Assembly (NCBI GenBank): GCA_021372535.1
Contig: JAJFUH010000036.1
Coordinates: forward strand, 20,623 to 84,622
Direction of reading: 5' to 3'
Source: a bacterium
Lineage (GTDB): Bacteria > Latescibacterota > Latescibacteria > Latescibacterales > Latescibacteraceae
DNA length: 64,000 nucleotides
Position 1 is the first letter of the stretch; each line of letters opens with the position of its first letter. The translations under genes and the position numbers were made by a program. Of the stretch, positions 51,811-60,820 are shown one piece after another. Below the pieces are notes generated by a model. The model was not told the DNA's origin and did not search any database. It saw only the letters and a program-made list of their open reading frames with translations.

Positions 51811-52194
51811 ATGTATGAATTGACGGTTGATTCATCGTTCTCCGCCGCACACCAGCTCAGGGAATATGACGGCGCATGTTCCCGTCTCCACGGCCATTCA
51901 TGGAAAGTTTCGGTAACAGTCGGTGTGCATGCCCTGGATGCGCTGGGGATAGGCATGGATTTTAAAAAAATCGCTTCTGTGCTCGATGGAATCGTCGACC
52001 GTTTCGATCATCAGAATCTCAACGACCTTGATGAGTTTTCGACTGTCAATCCGACAGCGGAAAACCTCGCGCGGATTATTTATGACCGAATTGCCGGGCA
52101 AATCGAAACCGGGGATGTCTCCGTTCTTTCGGTTACGGTAGCCGAAAGCGACCGTTACCGTGTAACCTACAGCAGGGATCGGGAAACCTCATGA
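51811..52194 (+). CDS. queD: 6-carboxy-5,6,7,8-tetrahydropterin synthase
   Basis: 127 residues. Zinc ligands His14 (SFSAAHQL), His27 and His29 (RLHGHSW), and catalytic Cys23 (GACSRLHG). [24 protein letters not shown] is standard QueD/PTPS. It makes 6-carboxytetrahydropterin, the second step of queuosine synthesis. The stop overlaps queC by ATGA. Confidence 0.94.
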   Translation: MYELTVDSSFSAAHQLREYDGACSRLHGHSWKVSVTVGVHALDALGIGMDFKKIASVLDGIVDRFDHQNLNDLDEFSTVNPTAENLARIIYDRIAGQIETGDVSVLSVTVAESDRYRVTYSRDRETS

Positions 52195-52883
52195 GCGTTA
52201 CGAAAAAAGCTGTCGTCCTCCTTTCGGGTGGTATAGATTCATCGACGACGCTTGCGATTGCATGCCATGAGGGTTATGAGCCATACGTCATCAGTTTCGG
52301 ATACGGCCAGCGTCATGCCTGCGAGCTCGACTCGGCGCGCCGGGTTGCGGAGTCCATGAATGCTGCCCGCATGATCGTCGTCGATCTCGATCTGAGGCAG
52401 ATCGGCGGCTCCGCGCTGACCGGTGATATCGATGTCCCCAAAAACCGGTCCGATGCGGACATCTCACGGTCGATTCCTGTCACATACGTTCCCGCGCGGA
52501 ATACCATATTCCTCTCGATTGCCCTCGGCTGGGCGGAATCGCTCGGCGCCCACGATATTTTCATCGGTGTCACCGCCGTCGACTATTCCGGATATCCTGA
52601 CTGCCGCCCTGAATTCATCAAAGCGTTTGAAACCATGGCGAACCTTGCCACCCGCGATGGGGTGGAAGGCTCCCGTTTCACAATCCATACGCCGCTCATT
52701 AACATGACCAAAGCCCAGATTATCAGGAAGGGTATCGAACTCGGCGTCGATTATTCTCTCACGCACAGTTGTTACGATCCTGCGCCGGACGGGTGCGCAT
52801 GCGGCAGCTGCGACAGCTGTCTCCTCAGAAAAAAGGGATTTGCCGAAGCCGGAGTTCCCGATCCGACACGGTATGCCATATGA
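52191..52883 (+). CDS. queC: 7-cyano-7-deazaguanine synthase
   Basis: 230 residues. PP-loop [14 protein letters not shown] near the N-terminus, [35 protein letters not shown] and the zinc-binding C-terminal [16 protein letters not shown]. It makes preQ0 from 7-carboxy-7-deazaguanine for queuosine. queE is not in the window. Translationally coupled to queD. Confidence 0.95.
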   Translation: MSVTKKAVVLLSGGIDSSTTLAIACHEGYEPYVISFGYGQRHACELDSARRVAESMNAARMIVVDLDLRQIGGSALTGDIDVPKNRSDADISRSIPVTYVPARNTIFLSIALGWAESLGAHDIFIGVTAVDYSGYPDCRPEFIKAFETMANLATRDGVEGSRFTIHTPLINMTKAQIIRKGIELGVDYSLTHSCYDPAPDGCACGSCDSCLLRKKGFAEAGVPDPTRYAI

Positions 52884-52936
52884 GTTGGTGATACATGACT
52901 TTATGTAACATTTATTGAGCATTGCAGGAGAATGAG

Positions 52937-54190
52937 ATGAACAAGGATAAAAATAGTGCTGATTCTTTGAGGGAAACCGTTGTCGCCGCAGTAGATCAGA
53001 CCCCCGTTCTCGATGTTCATACTCATCTGTATGACACGAATTTCGGCGAAATGCTCCTGTGGGGTATCGATGAGCTTCTGACCTATCATTACCTTATTGC
53101 GGAAGTATTCCGTGCTGCGCCCCTGCCATATGAAGAGTTCTGGTCGAAAACGAAAGTGGAGCAGGCGGACTATATCTGGAAACATCTCTTTATAGAGCGG
53201 TCGCCCGTCTCGGAGGCCTGCCGGGGGATAGTCACCTGTCTTAAAGCACTGGGACTCGATCCCGCCGAACGGAATCTGGGTTTATACCGCGCGTATTTTA
53301 AAAATTTGAAAGTTGCGGATTATATCGACCGTGTTTTCGATATCGCCGGTATCCGCGAGGTTGTCATGACCAACGACCCGTTTGACGATCTCGAACGTCC
53401 CCGGTGGAAAAGGACGATGAAACGCGATAAACGTTTTCGGGCGGCTCTCCGTATCGACAGGCTTCTCGTCGACTGGGAAAACGCGTGCACGGCCCTTTCC
53501 GGGTGGGGTTATGATGTGGAACAGCGTCTCGGAAGCTGGACTCTCAGTGAGATACGGCGGTTTCTGACCGACTGGTCGGCTATCATGAAACCGGCATATA
53601 TGGCGGCCTCGCTGCCCCCCTCGTTCGAATATCCGGACGATTCGCCCTGCGGACGGATTATTGAGGAGTGTATCCTGCCGGTTGGCAGGGAGCTCGGCCT
53701 TCCTTTTGCCATGATGATCGGAGTCAAAAAACATGTTAATCCCGGCCTCGGATTGGCGGGCGACAGCCTCGGTAAAGCCGATATTGCCACGGTCGAGCGC
53801 CTGTGTTCCACATATCCGGACAATAAATTCTTCGTTACCATGCTCAGCCGCGAGAACCAGCACGAGCTCTGTGTGACCGCCCGTAAGTTCCCGAATCTCA
53901 TGATTTTCGGCTGCTGGTGGTTTCTCAACAATCCCAGCATCATCCGTGAAATGACCGCCGAGCGTCTGGAGCTTCTCGGACTTTCCATGATTCCCCAGCA
54001 TTCCGATGCCAGGGTTCTCGATCAGCTCTTGTACAAGTGGAAGCACTCGAGGACGGTCATCGCCGACCTGCTTGTTGAAAAATACAGCGATCTTGCTGAA
54101 GCGGGATGGAAAATAACCGGGGAAGAAGTGCGGCGTGATGTTTCATTGCTGTTCGGAGGTATTTTCGAGAAATTCCTTGGAGATAAGTGA
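52937..54190 (+). CDS. Divergent uronate-isomerase-like amidohydrolase
   Basis: 417 residues; UxaC proteins are about 470. N-terminal metal motif DVHTH (26-30) and LWGIDELLTYHYLIAEVFR resemble the UxaC start, and VVMTNDPFDDL resembles its TTDDP segment. The C-terminal part has SMIPQHSDARVLDQLLYKWKH with QHSDAR at 354-359 (the conserved Asp of amidohydrolases). It likely isomerises a uronate or a related sugar acid, or acts on an unknown substrate. ATG 52937 is chosen for AGGAG six bases upstream. The UxaA-family pair is elsewhere in the window. Confidence 0.65.
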   Translation: MNKDKNSADSLRETVVAAVDQTPVLDVHTHLYDTNFGEMLLWGIDELLTYHYLIAEVFRAAPLPYEEFWSKTKVEQADYIWKHLFIERSPVSEACRGIVTCLKALGLDPAERNLGLYRAYFKNLKVADYIDRVFDIAGIREVVMTNDPFDDLERPRWKRTMKRDKRFRAALRIDRLLVDWENACTALSGWGYDVEQRLGSWTLSEIRRFLTDWSAIMKPAYMAASLPPSFEYPDDSPCGRIIEECILPVGRELGLPFAMMIGVKKHVNPGLGLAGDSLGKADIATVERLCSTYPDNKFFVTMLSRENQHELCVTARKFPNLMIFGCWWFLNNPSIIREMTAERLELLGLSMIPQHSDARVLDQLLYKWKHSRTVIADLLVEKYSDLAEAGWKITGEEVRRDVSLLFGGIFEKFLGDK

Positions 54191-54303
54191 TATTCAGGAA
54201 TAATAGTGAGAATTTCAACTGATTCCGTGTTTATTCCTGTTCGGCAGATTTATTGCCGATAATGAGGGTTCTCTGTTTTTGGGCAGATATTGTTGATTTT
54301 TAT

Positions 54304-54332
54304 TTGACTTTACATATTAAATCAATTATCTT
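54304..54332 (+). promoter_or_regulatory. Predicted sigma-70 promoter for tRNA-Gln (and rplY)
   Basis: TTGACT (54304-54309), 17-bp spacer, TATCTT (54327-54332); the predicted start is about 18 bp before the tRNA. Confidence 0.6.
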
Positions 54333-54356
54333 AAAAGACTAAGTTTGATGACCTGT

Positions 54357-54431
54357 TGGGGCGTCGACAAGTGGTAAGTCACGAGATTTTGGATCTCGCA
54401 ATCGGAGGTTCGAATCCTCCCGCCCCAGCCA
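54357..54431 (+). tRNA. tRNA-Gln (anticodon TTG)
   Basis: Cloverleaf fits fully: acceptor TGGGGCG/CGCCCCA (54357-54363 with 54421-54427), D stem GAC/GTC, anticodon stem CGAGA/TCTCG with loop TTTTGGA (54387-54393; anticodon TTG at 54389-54391), T stem GGAGG/CCTCC with loop TTCGAAT. U1-A72 pairing and discriminator G54428 are tRNA-Gln identity features. The CCA end (54429-54431) is encoded. Confidence 0.96.
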
Positions 54432-54483
54432 TTATATATCAGCGCTTATTATAACGATAACATATACTAACGTGGGAGGTATA

Positions 54484-55119
54484 ATGCCGGAAGCGAGTTT
54501 GGTTGCGCATAAACGAGAACAAAAAGGTAAACAGGCGGCTAAACAGCTCAGACGTGAAGGGCTGATTCCGGGGATACTCTATGGTCCCGGCGAAGAACCT
54601 TCGATGCTGACGATCAATATGAAAGAGCTGTTGAACCTGCTTCATGCTTTTGGAAGAAATGTGATTGTTAATCTCGGCGTTGATACATCAAAGAAAAAAA
54701 TCAAAGCATTTATCTACGACATTCAGCACGATCCTATCTCAGGCGACATTATTCATGTCGATCTGAAGCATATTAACCTCAAAGAAAAGATACGTATCTC
54801 CGTTCCCGTTCAACTGACCGGTGTTCCCGAGGGAGTGAAGAACGAAGGCGGTATCCTCGAGCACAGCCTGCACACTCTTGAGATTCTGTGCCTGCCTGTG
54901 AATATTCCGGAGCGTATCACCATCGATGTTTCCGGTCTGCATCTCGGTGATGCAGTTCATATCGGTGATATTGCGACAACAGATTTTGAATTTATATCCG
55001 AAAAAACCAGCACTGTTGTTCATGTAATTGCACCGAAAATCGCGAAGGTTGTGGAAGAAGCACCGGCTGAAGAAGGTGAATTGCCCGCCGAGCCTGAGGT
55101 TATCGGCGAGGAGGAATAA
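54484..55119 (+). CDS. rplY: 50S ribosomal protein L25 (Ctc type)
   Basis: 211 residues, the long Ctc form: 5S-rRNA-binding domain (1-95: LVAHKREQKGKQAAKQLRREG, GILYGPGEEP) plus the C-terminal TL5 domain (IPVQLTGVPEGVKNEGGILE) and an acidic glutamate-rich tail. ATG 54484 has GGGAGG five bases upstream. Next to pth, as in many bacteria. Confidence 0.95.
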   Translation: MPEASLVAHKREQKGKQAAKQLRREGLIPGILYGPGEEPSMLTINMKELLNLLHAFGRNVIVNLGVDTSKKKIKAFIYDIQHDPISGDIIHVDLKHINLKEKIRISVPVQLTGVPEGVKNEGGILEHSLHTLEILCLPVNIPERITIDVSGLHLGDAVHIGDIATTDFEFISEKTSTVVHVIAPKIAKVVEEAPAEEGELPAEPEVIGEEE

Positions 55120-55123
55120 GTTT

Positions 55124-55753
55124 GTGCTCACTGTCGTGGGACTCGGTAATCCGGGTAACGCCTATGCGAAAACACGGCATAATGCCGGTTTTATGCTTCT
55201 GGACAGCATCGTTGACGGGCGTTTCGACAACAGTATGAAGTTTCCTATTACCGGCCTTGATTTCTCGCGGCGTTTTATGGGGGCAAAACCCCGTTTTAAA
55301 AAGTCGAACGGTCCCTTTTTAAGTATAGAAACAGAGATCGATGCCATCCGGTGCTGTTTTGTAAAACCGATAACATTTATGAACGATTCGGGACGGGCTC
55401 TGACGAGTCTGCGGAGCCGCGGAATTTTCAGGGACATCAGTGAACTGCTTATCGTTGTGGATGACGTTGATCTTGATGTAGGACGTATCAGGCTGCGCTC
55501 AAAAGGTTCCGCGGGCAGCCATAACGGCCTTAAAAGCATTGTTCAGCATCTCGGGACCGAAGAATTCAATCGCTTGAGGATCGGCGTCGGCCCTCGGCCG
55601 CCCGGATCGGAAATGATCGAATTTGTCCTCGGTTCGTTCAAACCGGACGATTTACCGGCGTTACACACATCACTTGCACAGTCTGTTTCTGTTGTTGAGG
55701 CATGGATTACCGGGGGGTATGAAAAAGCGAACACTGTAATTTCACAAGTGTAA
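55124..55753 (+). CDS. pth: Peptidyl-tRNA hydrolase
   Basis: 209 residues from GTG 55124 (GAGGA eight bases upstream). [20 protein letters not shown] with the catalytic His, [30 protein letters not shown] and GSHNGLKSI are all family marks. Frees tRNA from drop-off peptidyl-tRNA. A loop near residues 40-60 ([20 protein letters not shown]) is longer than in E. coli. The rplY-pth order is conserved. Confidence 0.93.
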   Translation: MLTVVGLGNPGNAYAKTRHNAGFMLLDSIVDGRFDNSMKFPITGLDFSRRFMGAKPRFKKSNGPFLSIETEIDAIRCCFVKPITFMNDSGRALTSLRSRGIFRDISELLIVVDDVDLDVGRIRLRSKGSAGSHNGLKSIVQHLGTEEFNRLRIGVGPRPPGSEMIEFVLGSFKPDDLPALHTSLAQSVSVVEAWITGGYEKANTVISQV

Positions 55754-55788
55754 TCCCCACAATCACAAAACTCACGGAGGATGGTTGC

Positions 55789-57804
55789 ATGTTACTTACC
55801 GTCGCCCCATTTCTTGGATTACTCGGGCTTGCTATTGTTCTGTTAATTTATGCCTGGATTAAGAGGCAGCCTGCAGGCACCGATATCATGAAACATATTT
55901 CCGACGAAATTCATACCGGTGCAATGGCGTTTCTCAGGCAGGAATATACGGTACTCCTTGTATATGCAATTATAGTATTTCTCCTGCTTGCATTCTTCTT
56001 GCCGCAGTTCGGTTTTCAGACTGCGATTGCATTTGTTTCCGGTGCAGCATGCTCGGTGATTGCCGGTTTTATCGGGATGAATGCGGCAACACGCGCCAAT
56101 GTCAGAACCTCCTGGGCGGCAAACCAGTTCGGTCAGGGACGGGCGTTGACGGTTGCTTATTTCGGCGGCGCGGTGATGGGTCTTGCTGTTGCGAGCCTTG
56201 GCCTTCTCGGTCTTTCGATATTTTTCAAGATATATCCTTCGCCGCATGAATCGTCGATTATCAGCGGTTTTGCGATGGGAGCATCGTCCATAGCTCTGTT
56301 TGCGAGGGTTGGCGGCGGAATTTATACGAAAGCCGCCGATGTGGGCGCCGACCTCGTTGGTAAAGTGGAAGCGGGGATTCCCGAGGACGATCCGAGAAAT
56401 CCGGCCACCATCGCTGACAATGTCGGCGATAATGTCGGCGATATCGCCGGGCTTGGCGCGGACATATTCGAATCGTATGTCGGTTCGGTTGTCGGTACGC
56501 TGGCAATCGCCGCCACTGCGACCGCATCCCTGAGATTCGGCGATGTAATTGTGAACAACCAGCTTGTATTCATGCAGCTTCCCATTTACATAATCATGCT
56601 CGGACTGGTGGCATCGTTTTTCGGCGTTTTTTCAATCAAGATTCTCAAGAATATCGATCCCGCCAGCGCATTGAGATACTCGACCTTCATCAGCGCGGGG
56701 CTGTTTCTCGTAGCCGCGTATTTCCTGATTACCGGCTTGACCGGTGTGAGCGGCCCGTTCTGGGCGATTGTCTCCGGGACAATTGCCGGTATCATCATCG
56801 GACTTATAACCGAGTACTATACCGGCGGGAATCCGATACGGAAAATCGCCGATGCATCGTTGACCGGACCTGCAACTAATGTGATTACCGGTCTTTCCAT
56901 CGGTATGGAATCCACCATAGCTCCCGTTATCGTTCTCTGTATAGCCATATACGTTTCTTATCAGTCTGCGGGTCTTTACGGCATCGGTATTGCGGCGGTC
57001 GGCATGCTTGCGACTGTCGGTGTCACCATGACCGTTGATGCTTATGGTCCTATCGCCGATAATGCCGGAGGAATTTCCGAAATGAGCGGTCTCGGGCCTG
57101 AAACCCGCGCCATTACCGACAAGCTCGATTCCCTCGGAAACACCACGGCGGCAATGGGGAAAGGCTTCGCCATCGGTTCCGCCGCTCTGACCGCGCTCAC
57201 TCTGTTTGCGGCGTTTGCTTCGGCGGCGCAGATCACCAGTATCGACCTTCTCAATACACAAGTCGTTATCGGCCTGTTTCTGGGCGGATGTCTTCCGTTC
57301 TTTGTCGCTTCCTCCACCATGCGTTCAGTCGGCAAGGCAGCCTTTAAGATGGTCGAGGAAGTCCGCCGTCAGTTCCGTGAAATACCCGGGCTTATGGAAG
57401 GCAAAGCAAAACCCGATACCGCGAAGTGCGTGCAGATTTCGACAAAAGCCGCGCTCGTCGAGATGCTCCTTCCGGGGCTTACGGCGGTTATCGCTCCCAT
57501 TCTCGTTGGTTTGATCATCGGCAGTGCCGCGCTTGGCGGATTCCTCGGCGGCGCGACGGTGACCGGTGTTCTCATGGCGCTCTTTATGGCGAATGCCGGA
57601 GGCGCATGGGACAACGCCAAGAAAACGATCGAAGCGGGTCTTCATGGCGGCAAGGGTTCCCCGGCTCATAAAGCCGCGGTTGTCGGCGATACCATCGGCG
57701 ATCCGTTCAAGGATACAAGCGGTCCTGCCATGAACATTCTCATCAAGCTCATGAGCGTGGTTTCGCTGGTTCTGGCTCCGCTGCTTCTTCATCTGGGGAA
57801 ATAA
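55789..57804 (+). CDS. hppA: K+-dependent membrane-bound pyrophosphatase (H+ and/or Na+ pump)
   Basis: 671 residues, about 16 transmembrane helices. Active-site motifs: [38 protein letters not shown] and the late [17 protein letters not shown]. At residue 454 the motif reads [15 protein letters not shown], with Ala where K+-independent pumps carry Lys, so the enzyme should need K+. Whether it moves H+, Na+ or both cannot be settled here. It uses pyrophosphate energy to charge the membrane. GGAGG lies before the ATG. Confidence 0.94.
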   Translation: MLLTVAPFLGLLGLAIVLLIYAWIKRQPAGTDIMKHISDEIHTGAMAFLRQEYTVLLVYAIIVFLLLAFFLPQFGFQTAIAFVSGAACSVIAGFIGMNAATRANVRTSWAANQFGQGRALTVAYFGGAVMGLAVASLGLLGLSIFFKIYPSPHESSIISGFAMGASSIALFARVGGGIYTKAADVGADLVGKVEAGIPEDDPRNPATIADNVGDNVGDIAGLGADIFESYVGSVVGTLAIAATATASLRFGDVIVNNQLVFMQLPIYIIMLGLVASFFGVFSIKILKNIDPASALRYSTFISAGLFLVAAYFLITGLTGVSGPFWAIVSGTIAGIIIGLITEYYTGGNPIRKIADASLTGPATNVITGLSIGMESTIAPVIVLCIAIYVSYQSAGLYGIGIAAVGMLATVGVTMTVDAYGPIADNAGGISEMSGLGPETRAITDKLDSLGNTTAAMGKGFAIGSAALTALTLFAAFASAAQITSIDLLNTQVVIGLFLGGCLPFFVASSTMRSVGKAAFKMVEEVRRQFREIPGLMEGKAKPDTAKCVQISTKAALVEMLLPGLTAVIAPILVGLIIGSAALGGFLGGATVTGVLMALFMANAGGAWDNAKKTIEAGLHGGKGSPAHKAAVVGDTIGDPFKDTSGPAMNILIKLMSVVSLVLAPLLLHLGK

Positions 57805-57883
57805 CGGACGGTTCTTTCACAGTAATCCTGAGGAGTACCCGGTATTATTATATAGAGCTTTTTTAAGTTACATCATAATATAA

Positions 57884-57916
57884 CGGGCCTGGTTCATGCA
57901 CCAGCGGCCGGGCCCG
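57884..57916 (+). promoter_or_regulatory. S6:S18-type autoregulatory hairpin in the rpsF leader
   Basis: Outer stem CGGGCC (57884-57889) / GGCCCG (57911-57916), inner stem TGGT (57890-57893) / ACCA (57900-57903), and a 3'-side bulge GCGGCCG (57904-57910) that ends in CCG. Position (about 90 nt before rpsF) and a CCG-containing bulge between two stems match the known S6:S18 binding motif in rpsF leaders. Binding would repress the operon. Confidence 0.65.
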
Positions 57917-58002
57917 CAATAATAATTTTTTCAATCATGTATCCCTGCTCATCGCCATCCAGCCCTGGATCGGGATGAGCCGGTGTCCGGAGGGAGGAAA
58001 TA

Positions 58003-58563
58003 ATGAGAAAATACGATACCACATTTATTATCGATGGTACGTTCGATCAGACGCAGCGTGAAGCGCTGATCGGAAAATTCGAGGCTTCACTGAAAAAATT
58101 GGGTGCCGAAATCATCCGAATTGTACGGTGGGGACAGCGTGAATTGGCCTATGTGGTCAAGAAACGCACCCATGGTTATTATGTCATATTTTATTACAGC
58201 GCCGATCCTTCCATGATCAAGCCGTTTGAAAACGAATTGAAGCTCAACGAAAGTATTCTCCGGTTCATGACCCTTGTGACCGATGGGAAACACCCCGATT
58301 ACATCAGGGACGAGACCATAGCGCCGGCCAGTGGAACGGTGGCTGCGGAATCCGTTGCGATTGCGGAAGATGAAATCGAACTGCCGGAAGAATTACCCGA
58401 AGAGGAAACCGATACCATCGACGAGTTGTCCGATGATGAGGCTATTGACGGGGATGATGAGAATGACGAGAGTGGGGAAGAAGCTTTGGATGGCGATTCT
58501 GATTCCGATGATAACGAACCGGATGAAAATGATGATGCCGACGATACCAAGGAGGTGGAATAG
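58003..58563 (+). CDS. rpsF: 30S ribosomal protein S6 with long acidic tail
   Basis: 186 residues; typical bS6 is about 95-135. The S6 fold occupies 1-105 (MRKYDTTFIIDG, RIVRWGQRELAY, HGYYVIFYYSADP, SILRFMTLVTD). From about residue 122 to the end the sequence is almost only Asp, Glu, Ser, Asn and Gly with a single Lys. E. coli S6 has a short poly-Glu tail added by RimK; this one is encoded and much longer. GGAGGGAGG is an excellent ribosome site. rpsR overlaps by one base. Confidence 0.95.
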   Translation: MRKYDTTFIIDGTFDQTQREALIGKFEASLKKLGAEIIRIVRWGQRELAYVVKKRTHGYYVIFYYSADPSMIKPFENELKLNESILRFMTLVTDGKHPDYIRDETIAPASGTVAAESVAIAEDEIELPEELPEEETDTIDELSDDEAIDGDDENDESGEEALDGDSDSDDNEPDENDDADDTKEVE

Positions 58564-58787
58564 TGCTGAAGACAAAAGTGAAGGTATGCAGGTTCTGTGA
58601 GAACAAGGACCGTGATTTTAATTACAAGAATGAAAGAAAATGGCGTGCATATATTACCGAGCGGGGGAAAATAATACCGCGACGTATGACCGGAACATGT
58701 GCCAAACACCAGCGTAAAATAAATACGGCGATCAAGCGGGCGCGGTACATGGCGATTTTACCGTTTACGTCCGAGAGCATTCGATAA
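58563..58787 (+). CDS. rpsR: 30S ribosomal protein S18 (zinc form)
   Basis: 74 residues. CRFC (Cys9, Cys12) and CAKH (Cys46, His49) form a zinc-ribbon-like C+ S18. YITERGKIIPRRMTGTC and KRARYMAILPF are standard. GTG start sharing its G with the rpsF stop; partner of S6 in the 30S platform. No ssb lies between rpsF and rpsR. Confidence 0.95.
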   Translation: MLKTKVKVCRFCENKDRDFNYKNERKWRAYITERGKIIPRRMTGTCAKHQRKINTAIKRARYMAILPFTSESIR

Positions 58788-58835
58788 TATACGGATAAAT
58801 TGATTCGTACATCGAGCGGTGAGACAGGGATCTGA

Positions 58836-59840
58836 ATGGTATACTCGAATCGTTTAAACCAGCTCATAGTATCATTGGGCGCAGGAGTGTCAGCCGGGGC
58901 TCTTTTCACCTGGATTGTGGGCGATATCGATGCCGCACATTACGTCGTTGAATTCCTGAGCATCGGGCCCATTGAAATCCCGTTTATCGTGCTTGCCGCA
59001 GTACTGAGCCGCAAGTACTCATGGGGCATGGGGGCTGTGTATACGCTCATCGGAACGGCGGTTTCCCTGTTCATGGCATATCCCGGATTCTCGGTAACTT
59101 CGGTGATTTTCCTTAAAACTGCCTTGATGGGTGTGGTTCTCGGTGAATCGGCATGGTTCGGCGGCAGATTTACCGGGAGACTTGCCGCGGTTGCGCTTCC
59201 TGGTTTCGTACTGGCCGTTGCGTTCGGATTTCCCCTGATTGCCGGCGGCGTTCCCGCGGATGTGCTCGATGATATCAGGAATGAATCGCTCGAGATGTAT
59301 AAGGCGTTCATGTCGAATGATGATGCGGTCAATGCTGTTGAAAATGCCCTGTACCTGTTCAAATTCTTTTTCCGGGTCAGTCTTGGGATACTCTTTCTGG
59401 GGTCCCTTGTCGTATCCTGGCTGTCGTTTCTTGGCGCGCGATGGTTGATGGTGAGGCTCAGGGAGGAACCTGAGCCGGTACCACCGCTGTATGCATTTGC
59501 TCTGCCGTTTCACGCGGTCTGGCTTTTTATTCTGGGCCTCGGATTGTATCTGGGGGAGTTCAAACCCTTGTTGCCGGTCGCTCTCAATCTGTTGTTTATC
59601 ATGGCGTTTTTATATGGGATTCAAGGGCTTGCGGTTGTCATGCATTTCATGAACAGGGTATCCATGGGGCGTTTCCCGCGTGTGTTTTTCTGGCTGATCT
59701 TTTTTGTAACGATAACATTTTCGTTTGTTATTTTGATTTTTACCGGTATTATTGATAATTGGTTCAATCTGAGATCATTACCGTTCTCAACGCAGACAAA
59801 CGGTGAAGAAGAGGAAAACAAAGATGAAAGTGATTCTTAG
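58836..59840 (+). CDS. DUF2232 (YybS-like) multi-pass membrane protein
   Basis: 334 residues, about eight hydrophobic helices and an acidic C-terminal tail (NGEEEENKDESDS). Its place between rpsR and rplI, and the general helix pattern, match DUF2232/YybS proteins, which are found in this position in Firmicutes and other phyla. Function unknown in all. Overlaps rplI by 17 bp. Confidence 0.8.
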   Translation: MVYSNRLNQLIVSLGAGVSAGALFTWIVGDIDAAHYVVEFLSIGPIEIPFIVLAAVLSRKYSWGMGAVYTLIGTAVSLFMAYPGFSVTSVIFLKTALMGVVLGESAWFGGRFTGRLAAVALPGFVLAVAFGFPLIAGGVPADVLDDIRNESLEMYKAFMSNDDAVNAVENALYLFKFFFRVSLGILFLGSLVVSWLSFLGARWLMVRLREEPEPVPPLYAFALPFHAVWLFILGLGLYLGEFKPLLPVALNLLFIMAFLYGIQGLAVVMHFMNRVSMGRFPRVFFWLIFFVTITFSFVILIFTGIIDNWFNLRSLPFSTQTNGEEEENKDESDS

Positions 59841-60267
59841 AGAAGATGTAAAAGGGAAAGGCCGTGCAGGCCAGATTATCGAGGTAAAACCCGGGTATGC
59901 CCGTAATTATCTTGTTCCCCGGGGATTCGCATACCTGTCTACGGACAGCAACCTTAAAGTGTACGAGCACGAAAAAGTCTTTAAGGCCAAAGAGCAGGAG
60001 AAAATCCGCATCGAAGCCGAACAGTTTAAAAAAGAGATCGAGAAAATCTCTCTTACCGCCGCGGTTAAAGTCGGTGATGACGGCAAACTGTTCGGTTCCG
60101 TCACTACCCATACGATTGCCGATCTCCTGAAAGAAAAGGGATATGAATGCAATCACCGGAAGATCAACATTGCGGAACCGATCAAGGAACTCGGCGTGTA
60201 TGAAGTCGGGGTTGATCTCGGCGCGGCTATCGAAGCACGTATAAAAGTCTGGGTTGTCAAGGAATAA
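59824..60267 (+). CDS. rplI: 50S ribosomal protein L9
   Basis: 147 residues. MKVILREDVKGKGRAGQIIEV and PGYARNYLVPRGFA are the L9 signature, then a long helix and the C-terminal domain (KVGDDGKLFGSVTTHTIADLL). ATG 59824 begins the standard N-terminus; an in-frame GTG at 59803 would add seven residues. It sits within the end of the DUF2232 gene. Confidence 0.95.
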   Translation: MKVILREDVKGKGRAGQIIEVKPGYARNYLVPRGFAYLSTDSNLKVYEHEKVFKAKEQEKIRIEAEQFKKEIEKISLTAAVKVGDDGKLFGSVTTHTIADLLKEKGYECNHRKINIAEPIKELGVYEVGVDLGAAIEARIKVWVVKE

Positions 60268-60313
60268 TATTTCGCAATCCTCAGCATAAAACATTACAGC
60301 AGGATTCGGCTTC

Positions 60314-60820
60314 ATGATTGAGGTATTTGTATCGGGGCTGGCGTACGATACGCTTTCCAATGCTCCGGTCGTTCTTTTGAAAGAACGGACGGGAAACCGT
60401 TTTCTGACTATCTGGATCGGACCGAGCGAGGCAGGCGCCATTGCCCTTGAGCTTTCCGGTGTCTCGTACAAGAGGCCTTTGACGCATGATCTTCTTAAGT
60501 CGGTCTTGAACGGGCTTGATGCAATAGTTCAGAAAGTTGTCGTGAGCTCGTTGAAAGACAACACATTTTATGCAAAATTTTATATCAAGGCTTCCGAAAA
60601 CGCTATAATCGAGATCGATGCGAGACCATCCGATTCAATCGCTATGGCGCTGAAAATGAAAGCTCCAATCTATATTTCGGAAGAACTCGATGAGTCGATG
60701 ATCGAGCTTTCGCCGAATGCCGAAGACCCCGATGATGAGGCTGATACATTTTTACCGCTCGATTTGAAAAAACGTCTCAGGAATATCAATCCTGAGGATT
60801 TCGGTGACTTCAACCTGTGA
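60314..60820 (+). CDS. Bifunctional nuclease family protein (DUF151)
   Basis: 168 residues. BFN domain marks: RFLTIWIGPSEAGAIALEL, RPLTHDLLKSVL, TFYAKFYI and DARPSDSIAMALKMKAPI. Related proteins show RNase/DNase activity in plants and bacteria; the cellular role is unclear. C-terminal acidic extension (NAEDPDDEAD...). GTGA overlap with the next gene. Confidence 0.88.
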   Translation: MIEVFVSGLAYDTLSNAPVVLLKERTGNRFLTIWIGPSEAGAIALELSGVSYKRPLTHDLLKSVLNGLDAIVQKVVVSSLKDNTFYAKFYIKASENAIIEIDARPSDSIAMALKMKAPIYISEELDESMIELSPNAEDPDDEADTFLPLDLKKRLRNINPEDFGDFNL

